Origin: Tulasnella sp. 424
Taxonomy: Eukaryota > Basidiomycota > Agaricomycetes > Cantharellales > Tulasnellaceae
Assembly (NCBI GenBank): GCA_019633425.1
Contig: WSUB01000065.1
Coordinates: forward strand, 143,306-207,305
Length of the DNA: 64,000 nucleotides
Direction of reading: 5' to 3'
A program made the position numbers and the translations under genes. The first letter of the stretch is position 1. Each line of letters opens with the position of its first letter. A model generated the notes under the pieces. It was not told the DNA's origin. It searched no databases and saw nothing but the letters and a program-made list of their open reading frames with translations. Below are positions 46,701 to 57,285 of this stretch, piece by piece.

Positions 46701-48842
46701 CCTCCCGTTCCTTGGGCGTGAGTTCCTTCTGTTACAGTAGAATACCTCACCACAAAGTTGACTCTTATCGTTCTAGCATCCCCGAACGCGAGTTCGAGAC
46801 CCGCCGAGACCTCCGCGACGAGTGCATCTTCACAATCGACCCTTCGAGCGCTAAAGACCTCGACGATGCCCTCTCTATCAAGCGAAAGGAAGATGGCAAC
46901 TACGAAGTCGGAGTCCACATCGCCGACGTCTCCTACTTCGTCAAGCCGAACACCGCCTTGGATCGCGACGCCCGGAAACGTGCCACAACCGTCTATCTCG
47001 TCCAGCGTGCTGTCCCGATGTTGCCACCCACCTTGTCCGAGGAGCTCTGCAGTCTGACCCCTGGCCAAGACAAGCTTGCCTTCTCCGCCCTCTTTACCAT
47101 CACCGAGGACGGACGCGTCGTTGAGAAATGGTTTGGCAAGACGATCATTAGGTACGTTTTGAGGTAGCATTCCAGTGGTAATTGGTTGGCTGACTATCGA
47201 AACACAGGTCCGCCGCGAAGCTCAGCTACGATGACGCACAGCGAGTCATCGAAGGCGATACATTACCAATGACCGTCAACGCTCCTCCTGAGCATCCTCC
47301 CACCGTCATCGCGGAAAACATCAAATTGCTGGAGAACTTGGCAAGCAGGCTTCGCAAGGCTCGATTCGATCACGGCACCCTTAGCATCTCGGAACTCAAG
47401 CTTCACTTCTCCTTGGACGATACGGGCAAGCCGATCGATTGTGATGCTGAGGAGCAGAACGAAGCCAATCGCCTTGTCGAGGAGTACATGCTTCTGGCCA
47501 ACCTGACCGTCGCACGCGAGATCGCGTATCACCTCCCAGAGCAGGCTTTACTTCGTCGCCACCAAGAGCCTTTGGAGAGGCGTCTTAACTCTTTCGCCGA
47601 GAGAGCCAAGCGTTCTGGCGTTAGCATTGACATCACGTCCGCTGGTACGATCCAGAAGTCGCTGAACAACATCAAGGATCTTCCGACACGCAGGATGTTC
47701 GAAATGTTGTTGAGGAAGACGATGCAGTCGGCTGCTTATTTCTGCTCTGGCATGATCGATATCGCCAAGTATCACCACTACGCGATGAACGAGCCGCTCT
47801 ACACTCATTTCACGTCGCCGATCCGTCGGTATGCCGATATCCTTGTCCATCGTCAGCTCGAGTCTGTTCTCAGTGGTGGTGGTGAGTGTTATATACTATG
47901 CTCTTGCCTGAGTTATATTGCTGACTGCTCCGTCCAGCCAACGAAGCCAAGTTCAACATGGACCGTGATGCCGTCGCGAAGATTGCTCAACAATGCAACA
48001 TGTTAGTTGCCGTTCCGTCTTCTAATTTGCATCTTTCTGATGACGTTTTGATTTGTTTTACAGCAAGAAGCGAAACGCCAAACTCGCTCAGGAGCAATCC
48101 GCTCACTTGTTCTTGTGCCTCCTCATCTCCGACCTCACACAGCGCTTTGGCCCTGTCGTCCGCCAGGCTCGAGTCGTTGGTGTTCTCGACTCTGCCTTCG
48201 ATGTTCTCATTCCCGAGTTTGCAATTGAGAAGCGTGTCCATGTCGACCAGATGCCGATCGAGGTAAGTTTGAGGCACGGCTGCGGGCAAATTCGACCTGA
48301 CACTCACCCCGTTTTCTCATTAGAACCACGTCTACGACGAGCACAGCCATACTCTTCAGATCTATTGGTCGGACAAAGACGTTATCTCATGGCTCGCCGA
48401 GACAAGTGATGACGACCACTTGAGGAATGTCAAGAAGAACGCCGAGCAACATGCCGCGAAGATGGAAGTCAACACCCTTTCTGTCCACGATGAGAACGCA
48501 TTGTTCGATGAAGATGATGACGAAGACGAGGTGGTTCTTAACCGCAGCTCTGACCAGAAGAAATTGGAGAAGATCGAAACATCGAGGCAACGTCAGATCT
48601 CGGCCGCGAAAGCAACTCCGTCGTTCGAAGGTTTGCGTCAGTCCTCCGCTGGTCAAAACATTCAAGATATCCGCGAGTTGATGACTGTTCCTGTACGTGC
48701 TTTACGCGGCTTCCGTGCAAGCTCGGCTACTGACATGCCACGTCTCCCTGCTGCGTAGGTGATTGTGACCGCCGACCTTACCAAGAGCCCTCCCGTTATC
48801 AAAGTGTACAGCGTTAACCCTTACGCGCAGAAGAAGAATTAG
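43749..48842 (+). CDS. SSD1: SSD1/Dis3L2-family RNA-binding protein
   Basis: RNase II-related mRNA-binding protein that controls translation of cell-wall and growth mRNAs and is regulated by the NDR kinase Cbk1. The N-terminal 500 or so residues are disordered: RGG-like ([20 protein letters not shown]), then Gln/Ser/Pro-rich. They contain a [YF]xFP motif (FQFP) and four HxRxxS sites. The cold-shock domains begin at [39 protein letters not shown] and [20 protein letters not shown], followed by a Lys-rich insert and [20 protein letters not shown]. The RNB domain has [16 protein letters not shown] (46,832-46,876), with all four Asp of the RNase II site present, and [20 protein letters not shown]. 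The C-terminus is [20 protein letters not shown]. About eight short introns interrupt it; the stop is at 48,840-48,842. Confidence 0.95.
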
Positions 48843-49454
48843 TCTCGGATCGGATAATGTCGATGATCTCTTTAGAAAACTTGTTCGTCATATGCCACTC
48901 GATTTGCTTGCTTGAAATTGCCTGCGTGTCGTGTGGGTGCACCTCTCTGTGATAAGCACAGCAGGGTCGGTAGTGGAAAATTCCGCTAAGATAACTAATG
49001 CATTATGGTTCGACTAACAGTTGCCTCTTGTTCATCCCCTCGAGCCTATGCTTCCACTGCGCATTGTGACTGAATTGAGTAACACGCTGTACAGTCACTA
49101 CAGTGCGCGGGTTTCGGGGCGCCCTAGATCCCAAATCGGATAGATGTAACCGTAGATCTGGATTTCACTGCCACACTGAGTCCCGCAATCTGCCCCTATA
49201 CCCCGATCACGGATTCTCTCGTCTAATGGAGAGGGACGGCATTGCTTCTGGAACTTGGGTGGGGCTGCCATAACTACCGACTAGCCAAGGTGATGGTCGC
49301 ACGGGAACGTGTCGCAGACGTATTTTCATTCACCGCTAGCCAAAGGTGTATAAAGTGTCGAACGACTCACTCTAATTCGAAGATATCTTCCCTTCTCCCT
49401 CTCCTTGTAATCCCCTCCGTCTCCCCCGGCCCCCCTCCACCTCGATAAGATCTA
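48843..49454. other. Intergenic region, no supported gene
   Basis: About 610 nt between SSD1 and the DUF6699 gene. I see no coding signal. The final 80 nt before 49,455 are rich in C and T, consistent with a promoter. Confidence 0.5.
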
Positions 49455-50399
49455 ATGCCTCTCATCCCAAACCGCTCACCAGGTGGTCGCAAACGCGCGC
49501 TCTCTGACGCCCGCAACCCAAACCCCAACAACTACCTTGCACCAGGAGGCAACAACTACGTACCGATGAATTATTACAACTCTCCTCAATTCGTCCCGAT
49601 GCCAATGTCGCCGGCGCCAGCTGGTTACGCTGCAGCCCCTTATCCCTATCCGATGGGATGGCCCTCTCCTCAATTCTACCCAGCCGAGCTCGTACCTAAT
49701 CCTGCTGCATGTACGTTCCATCGAACTCAGGACTCTTTTGGAGAAGATCCTGACACTAATCATGCTTATCTACGATCCACAGTCGTCGACCCAAGGGTGA
49801 CGCAGATCCATGTTCTCCTATCCCCACCCACCCCCGGTGTTGGCCATCATGTAAGACCCCTTCCGCATCATGCAGAGGGACCTTTTTCTGAACATGTCTG
49901 GTACTGTTTGCAGATCTTGTATGACGTCCGATACAAACCTGATAAGGTCTACATCGAGAGCCACGGGCACCCTTCACAGATGTCCGAAGACATCGCGGAG
50001 CAGCCTGCGACTAACCCGCCTGTCCCGAAAATGAGGCTCATCTGCCGCGATCTTCCATGGAAGATCAGCGTTTCGAATACAAAGGGCGTTACTCTCCAAA
50101 ATGTTCTCACTGCAGTCTATGAGGAGCTTCAGCAACCCCTGACGGAAGGTGAATGGTGGATAGCTGCGGATGAAGAAAGGGACAGATGCATGGATGCATA
50201 CAAGGCAAACTGCACGGAAGAAGCAGGTTTCAAACGAGACTTGAAGGATGGAGTTAAGAGGGTGGATTGGCTGGCCAAGAAGACGATGCTGGTTTCTATC
50301 ACTCGCACGCCCTACGACGAGGCGTTCATCAAGGCTAGGATTCCAGACCCGAAGGCCCAAGGAGAGACATGGGTCCTTGTCATGGGCGAGGCGCAGTAA
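49455..50399 (+). CDS. DUF6699-domain protein
   Basis: Protein of unknown function from a family common in mushroom-forming fungi. The N-terminal part (MPLIPNRSPGGRKRALSDAR then Asn/Pro/Tyr-rich YYNSPQFVPMPMSPAPAGYA) is low-complexity and probably disordered. Two introns, at about 49,709-49,782 and 49,850-49,914, are needed to join NPAA to VVDPRVTQIHVLLSPPTPGV and then to ILYDVRYKPDKVYIES. The C-terminal domain has MRLICRDLPWKISVSNTKG, VTLQNVLTAVYEELQQPLT and TMLVSITRTPYDEAFIKARI, the recurring DUF6699 pattern. It ends VLVMGEAQ at 50,399. I cannot assign a function. Confidence 0.8.
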   Translation: MPLIPNRSPGGRKRALSDARNPNPNNYLAPGGNNYVPMNYYNSPQFVPMPMSPAPAGYAAAPYPYPMGWPSPQFYPAELVPNPAACTFHRTQDSFGEDPDTNHAYLRSTVVDPRVTQIHVLLSPPTPGVGHHVRPLPHHAEGPFSEHVWYCLQILYDVRYKPDKVYIESHGHPSQMSEDIAEQPATNPPVPKMRLICRDLPWKISVSNTKGVTLQNVLTAVYEELQQPLTEGEWWIAADEERDRCMDAYKANCTEEAGFKRDLKDGVKRVDWLAKKTMLVSITRTPYDEAFIKARIPDPKAQGETWVLVMGEAQ

Positions 50400-52630
50400 A
50401 TCGTACCCCTCCGATGACTCCGTTTCATCCAAGTCCTCTCTGCGTTTCAACATAGACCGTACTAATGACCTGTTGACTGAACCAAGATTAATATATGTTG
50501 TGATTGATTGAGTATTGGCGTAAGCCTGGTAGAGAATAATCATCTGCTTGAACGTCAACAACAGTGCACAAAAATGATCGTTCCATACCCCAGTACTACC
50601 ATATTCACGCTCCCTACTAGTTCTTGTCGTGTGAGAGAGCTGATGGCAACAGAGGGGGCAGCGAGCGGAAAGTTTGGGCTGGCAGAATATAGATCAAACC
50701 GGATGGACCACGGACGACTTAACACCTTCCAGGTCCCCAAGACACAATAGGTATATTAACCCGTAAAATACAAATAGTTAAACATAGCATTGTATTACGA
50801 AAGCAACTGGAGAAGGTGCGCGCCTCGCTGTGAGCGACCGAATGCACGTGCACGTTCTGTCGTTTAACACCCGCCCGACTGCATATTCGGGCCCTGTGTA
50901 TACAGGGTGCACTGTAATACCTTGGCTCGGCTCCAATCCCCCTTGCTCTTATTTTCAGTCATGCACGACCGCTATGGCAACGGCCACTTGAACGGGCTGT
51001 GCGTCGTACGATGGCTTTATCATGTAGCTTTCACTTTTAACGCGAATTCGGCAATAGCTACTCTACACTCTGTGGTGACATGTTTATTCGGAAACAGGGC
51101 TCTTAGTACTTACAAAGGGTTAGCCGAAGGCGTGGCATGACGCTTGTCCCGACATTACTCAGCCCGCTTGGTACACTTTGACCGAGCTACATGCCCAAAA
51201 GACGTTAGGGTTGTTGCTTATTGGCCTCTGGACGGTGTCAGAACTAAAATTGGCAGCTCACTACCTGTTCCACAGCTTGAAGTCTCTGGAACATAATGTG
51301 AAAAACGATCGACGGCTCCGCCTTCTTTCGTCCATTTTTGATAATTTTTTCTGTCCCGAGAGAGTCGTTCTGCCGGCGATGCTTTAACCTTAGTACTAAC
51401 CGTATTGACGATCTCGTTGAATGCATCGGGGATCTCGGCATCCAGCACCGCCGAGACGGACTTGAAGGCGTTCGACACTATTGCCGTCTGAGCACTTCGG
51501 TCGCTTCGCTTGGCTCGAACTACAAGGCGAAAGAAGATGTCAACCCTTTTGGGCGTCGCGAATTCCCGCTGGGAATGACAGGCGTTTTTTTCCTCTTGGT
51601 GCGAACAGGCGCTAAACGTGGTGCATGCCGGCGTCGAACGCGAACACCACGAGATACAGAAAGATCTGATATGAAATCGAAGAAGGCTCTCTCAAGTGTA
51701 TGTATGCGTATAACGCCTCTTGAGTTCGAGTTGCCTGCTTTTGAATTGGGTCAAGATCTCGAGCGTCCCTCTCACCCGCCGACATTGATGCAAGCCACGT
51801 CACGAACACAGCCGGTTTATCAATCAACCGTAGCAATGACGTTGAAAACAATGGGGCCAGTTCCGCTGCAACGCATTTCAGAATTGACGCTGAGCAAGCC
51901 AGTGGAGCCTCCCAAGTTGGAGGTCCGCGTGATAGGTCGCCAAATCCCAACCAAAATTAGACATTCACGCCTTAGCTCGTGGCTCAAATACATGAGACGT
52001 TTGTTGATGAATTTAGAAATCAAGTACCATCCGCCCCTTCATCAGTCGCCGGCCGTTCCCCGCCAACGCTGTGCTGCAACTAGACGCCCAACGTATTACC
52101 TGGAGCACCCTGGTCGCATTCTGGGCGTCGCAATCTACTTTGATAAGCACAGTACGGGGATTCGCGCTGAGTATTTTTGGCCGTGTTGTAGAAAGGGACC
52201 AGCTAGAAAACCTTGGCGATGGCACCAAAAACAGCTCAAATGCTATATTCAAGGGAAAACTTCAGGATGAACTGACGCCAAGACACTCCCATTCGCATGT
52301 ACAGTCTCCGACGACCCTTCAAGCACGTGTCATAGGTTCGCCAGAATATGCCAACGCCCTTGCACCCAGGACTCGCCAAGAACGGGCGGTGCCCAGCCCG
52401 ACGATGGAATTCCGTAAGTGCAAGAGGGGAGTCCACTGCAAATGACTCCTCGGCACCGAAAGGGGACTCGAGGTGCCGGCAAAATTCATAAGGGCGACGG
52501 GGACTTCCACAAGATCGGGAGAGCAATTAGCCTCGATCTCTCCTCTCAACTTGGAAGCGTGGAATTTGGGTTTTTCCCCCAGAGCACTTTGAGGGCTTTC
52601 GGCGACTTGCTCACCTATCATAAATTTAGA
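50400..52630. other. Gene-poor region, possible decayed gene
   Basis: Over 2 kb without a supported gene. The longest open frame (51,338-52,270, plus) has no recognisable domain. On the minus strand, SNAFKSVSAVLDAEIPDAFN (about 51,420-51,478) and KPAVFVTWLASMSAGERDAR (about 51,770-51,830) look mildly protein-like but sit in different frames with no convincing splice signals, so a decayed gene is possible. Confidence 0.35.
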
Positions 52631-53145
52631 TCGTTACTGGCACCAGCTTCTCCGGATGCATCTTTATGACTCATCGCATTGCTTCCTCCGGGTTCTAGCG
52701 TCAAAGGCCCGCGTCACGCACGGACAATCGATAGAAATACTTCTGTCCACAATCTGATTTCTGGTAACCGGACAGGATCAGTACAAACGTGTGATGTCCG
52801 GAATTCCCAGATATTTGTTTAACCGCATCTTTGGTTCCATTTCGAATCAGGGTTATGTAGTATGGAATCGCCTTGACCATAACGTAAAAAGTAAATACCA
52901 TCCACACCACCATTTGGAATTAAGCGCTGTTTGCCTCCCGACAAAAGGGGCTAGCTCCATTGCCCAGGTTTTACTGTCGTGATGCATTGCCTTTGACCTC
53001 AGTCTACCTGATATGCTTTTAGACCCAGCAGACCTATTTAGAGGAGGGTGGTTCAAGGATCGTTCAGTCTTCAAGCCCCCCATCAGCCTTCACTTCACTC
53101 AGCTCACCTCCTCATCCCTCCTGATCCAACTCTACTATTCAGACC

Positions 53146-53511
53146 ATGTTCGATAAATACTACTCCCCAACCAACAGGATGCATACCACGACTTCCCCTC
53201 GCACTTTGACGTATGGAGGCACGATCCCTATGACGACGACAGCACCAAGAGTGAAAAACGCCCAGGATGCGCAGGTCTCAGCTATTCAGCGGGAAGGGAA
53301 CGCGATGAGACTTCGCGGAGGAACAGACTCTTGTCAGTCTTGCTGGTCCTGTTTTGGAGTAAGTTCCCCTTAGTTCTTTACTAGAGGATGTGCATTTCGC
53401 TTATGACTGAGTACCTACTCTTAGATCTCGGAGGACCCCCAGCCCGAGGAGACTCGCGAGATACAGCCTGACCTCGAGAACCCCCCGCACATTAGCATGC
53501 CCTCGACGTGA
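53146..53511 (+). CDS. Small Cys-containing protein of unknown function (99 aa)
   Basis: Two exons (53,146-53,358 and 53,425-53,511) joined by a 66-nt GT-AG intron give 99 residues. It begins MFDKYYSPTNRMHTTTSPRT, contains MRLRGGTDSCQSCWSCFG just before the splice, and ends acidic (SEDPQPEETREIQPDLENP). The Cys cluster CxxCxxC recalls small Cys-rich tail-anchored proteins, but there is no signal peptide or clear membrane segment, so I do not assign a function. A leader with the TATA-like CTATTTAGAGG about 110 nt upstream is shared with the broken second copy at 56,484. Conservation of start, Cys region and splice donor in both copies is the main evidence that it is a gene. Confidence 0.6.
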
Positions 53512-53799
53512 ACAAAGGAATCGACTCTTTTCTTAAGAGTCCTGCTTTAGTTTTCGGATGCGACATACCTGATTGAACGTTCCGGGCAGTCCCTTACCCA
53601 AATAGGGAGGAGTGAGATGCACGTCATCGATACATCACATAGTTGGTTCTCGAATAAAATTACTCTGAAAAGGTTGGACGATGAAACGATCATCGATACC
53701 CGCTGCGGAGAACTCTCTTCCGTTATTTGGGACTCAGGCTAGCAAATCGAACCCCGGTCGTCGCCATTTTGGCTGGCAAATCATCAGGAACAGGGCCCG

Positions 53800-56160
53800 G
53801 CGGATTCGCACATTCGAGTAATGCACCTCTCTGACTGTGATCGAGCTGCTTGTTCCAAAGGCATAGTTATGGACAGTAAATTGGCCCAAAAGACAGTATT
53901 ATGAGATCTAGCGCTTGAACAACAACAGGACGCGTGGGCGCATACAATGTCACTGGAGAGCGGAGGGTCAAGAGGTAATATCGAAGCATAAAGAGAGTCA
54001 CACGTATCGAGCTGAAGGCGTAAAATGAGGATCTTATGACGTTATTTTTAAAATCAAATCCTACAACCTAGTGTTAGTACCAACGCGCCCAATCCTACTT
54101 TGTTGGTGATCCGACGTCTCTTGGCCGCGCTTCGAAAGTGGAGCTAAAGGGGGCACTCAATCCGCCTCGTGCACTGAATTATATCGCGCAGGGAGACATT
54201 GAGGAGTTGCTCCAGGGCAAGGAGGACCGGTAGCCTTAGTAAGAGAGGGCGGGCATACCGTGCTAACGGCGGAAGCCCTGTCATGCATCCATTCCCCAAG
54301 ATTAGGCCATTGCCCGGCGCGTCCACACCAGGGTCTTGGCGGTGGGTGTGCGTTTCCCCAGCACGTGTGGGCCTCCCAATGTCACGAATGCATTAGATAA
54401 TACGCGGTGAACAACTCCCAAAGTTTCTATCTATCGTGGTATTTGCTTGAGATGGGTGCCGGTTATCTGACAAGCAGCCCATGAGAAAAAGGAAGAGGGT
54501 CGAAGGGGAACCCTGAGTTGTAGGACTTGCGTGTAGGATAAATCGTGCACACCTAAGGCATAGGCTGCAAGCCATTAGAGTGAATATTCCGTGAAAAATG
54601 CAGTCATAGGATCGGTTCAAGCAATCCGTTCCCGTAAGACCCAAAGACTCCACCGAGCTAAGATCTGATGCCCTATAGCTATATAAACTGCCACGCAAAG
54701 GGTCTGTTTCGGGCTAAGTGCCAAGGAGATGGGATAAAATTCAGAATTCTCGGATCTAGAAGAGAATAGGGTAACCAGTTCCAAATAATACACCTACATG
54801 AACGATCCGTAAATTGCGATCAGGCCAGGGGTAATGACGAGCTATGGAAGCACCGCGGCAATCTTCTAGCGTGTCCTAAATCACCGCCTAACTGCTCAAG
54901 ATGCGCCTTCATAATCAACCGCATTCCTTCCTCCGGGTTATAGTCAACGCCAACGTCAAACGTGTTGTTCGGATAATCGATAGATATTCTATGTCTACAA
55001 GCTGAAATCCGACACACGGATAGTAGTATTGATACAAACTGGCCTCTCAGCTGGACTGCCCAGAGGGTTAAGTTTTGCACGACTCAAGCGCCTCACAATG
55101 TCAGCCAAGAAGGAGACTCCTTTACCACTCGTTTGAAAGTATGACTTGATCGTGGATTAATTCTGCTGCTCGGATGGAGGCTCTTCGTGCCCGAGGTTTG
55201 GATTGAAGGTTGCGACCTCCCCGGAAGACACAGCTCTCCTCCCGCATACAAAAGAAACTCTTCCAGATCATCCAAGACAAAACAAAGCCACTAAACGACA
55301 AGTCACACAGATAAGATCACTTTGATACAAATTCGGTGCAGGCGGTGCGGGGGCTCGGAGGAACATGTCACGGTGTCGCATTCCCCGCTAGCCTCATCCC
55401 CTGCAGACCCACCGGGGCGAACCTTCCGTTTATCTTGATCGGAACCCCGTGCTATTTGAGAGTCTGGGCGAGAGAGGATATGAGTTATATGCCCTGAGAA
55501 ATGATAACGCGTGTAGAAAGAATCGTACCTCTCGGATTCCGGCAGATAGGGCACTATTTTTACTGAATGTTCTAAAAGGAACGGCAACATCAAGTTCGGA
55601 CACGCAGATGCAATATTCCCCTGCAAAAACCAAATTGGTACATCCGACCCGATGCTTGTGCAAGCAAGGTGGCCTCGCATTCCTTCCGGAATGAGGTTTA
55701 TTGACGATAGGGTCATCTCTCTGGAGGCGGCCGAACCACAGTGCCGGGGCTTCCTCAAACGATCGTCATAAGGAATGTAAGTGCTTTTTTTTTTTTTTTG
55801 CGGAAGAGGGATGCCACTCGCTAATCTGGGGTATGACGGCTTGATTACTAAGAGAACATTCCAGTAATATACCCTTACACCACTTGAAGCAGGCAACGGG
55901 ATATGGCATCTTAGCCATTTCTGTACGAAACCCATACAATCGTCGATGATGAATAGGATTTAGAACTCGCCGTCGCTCCCCAACCACCCGTCGCACTGGG
56001 GAGCCAAGTTGAGTACGTACTTCCATTATATCACCACAATGAAACGTTATTGATAGGAAAGGACACTAATCGCGCAAATATGGACATAATGCCACGGCTA
56101 TGAATTCATACCGTAGTGAGCACCGGCTAATTAATAGGGGAGGGAATGCCCCATGTTTTT
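53800..56160. other. Gene-poor region, no supported gene
   Basis: Apart from the duplicated blocks near 54,726-55,060 I see no gene. The minus-strand frame 55,303-55,935 has no recognisable domain. An uninterrupted T run lies at about 55,786-55,800. On the minus strand near 54,900-55,010, SIDYPNNTFDVGVDYNPEEG looks mildly coding-like but has no context. Confidence 0.4.
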
Positions 56161-56483
56161 AGATCCCTTTTTGACGTCACCTCCTGTTCCACATCGACTT
56201 ATGGTTCGTATCGAATCGCCTCGACCATAACAAAGAATCCAAATACTGCCCAACGCCACCCATTGAATCCGAATTAATCTGGGTTCGTCTATGACGAGTA
56301 AGGCTAGCTCCATTCCCAAGGCATGCAGGAGACCTCAGTCTACCGGTTATCTTTATAGACCCAGCAGGCCTATTTAGAGGAGAGTAATTGGGTCGTTCAG
56401 TTGTCAAGCTCCCCTGGACTTCAGTCTTCACTTCAATCAGCTCGCCTCTTCCTCCCATCTGATCCAGCTCTACTATTCGGACC

Positions 56484-56870
56484 ATGTTCGATAAATACTA
56501 CTCTCCAACCGACAAGGCGCTTGATGGACCTTCTCCACTCGTACCACGACTTCCCCCCGCACCTTGACATATGGAGACACGATCCCAATGTCAACGGCAG
56601 GACCAAAGGTTATAAACACTCAAGATACACAGGTCTCAGCTGTTCAGCAGGAAGGGGACGCGATAAGACCTCGCGGAGGAACAGATCCGTGCACGTGTTG
56701 TCTCTACTGCGTTGCTTGTTGCGGAGTAAGTTCCTCTTAGTACTTTGCTAGACATATGTGCGTTTCGCTTATAACAGGGTACCGGTGCCCGATCCTAGTG
56801 GTAAACTTGAGTTGACCCCCAGGAGACCCCGGCCCCCTGGCATATTCTGGATGTCAAGAATGGAATTGAC
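56484..56870 (+). pseudogene. Broken second copy of the small Cys-rich protein gene
   Basis: Starts MFDKYYSPTDKALDG, matching the gene at 53,146, but carries about 20 nt more sequence near 56,512-56,545 that shifts the frame and leads to a stop after about 26 residues. Beyond it, in the shifted frame, LTYGDTIPMSTAGPKVINTQ and CTCCLYCVACCG are readable up to a conserved splice donor at 56,726. The second exon is degraded. The Cys cluster is richer than in the first copy. A small upstream reading frame or annotation of an alternative start cannot rescue it without editing, so I call it a pseudogene. Confidence 0.68.
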
Positions 56871-57285
56871 TGTCCTCTTGAGAGTCCTCTTTTAGTCTTC
56901 CAATGCGACATACTTGGTTGAACGTTATGAGGGGTCCCTTACCCGCATAGGGAGAAGCGAGACGTCAGTTGCCAGTGATCCCCGTCAGTGAGATGCCCAT
57001 TATCGATACATCTCACCATTGGCTCTCAAATAAATCACCCTAAAAAGGTTGAACGATGACACGATCACTGATACCAGCCGCAGAGAACACTCTTCCTTTC
57101 ATTTGGAACTCAGGCCGGCGAATCGAACCCCGGCCGCCGCCATTGTGGCTAGGTTAGGTGCCCAAGAGAGGAGATGAAATTCGGAGCCATCAGATCTAGA
57201 AAAGAGAATAGAGTAACCCGTTCCAGAAAATACACGTAAAATGAGCAGTCCGTAAAATGCAATTAGGCCAAAGATGAAAGATGAG

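Noticed and set aside
51338..52270. 310-codon plus-strand frame
   Set aside because: Arg/Ser-rich translation without motifs; the minus strand looks slightly more protein-like but is broken.
55303..55935. 210-codon minus-strand frame with a Lys run from the T tract
   Set aside because: No domain, includes a homopolymer-encoded KKKKK, and sits in a decayed duplicated region.
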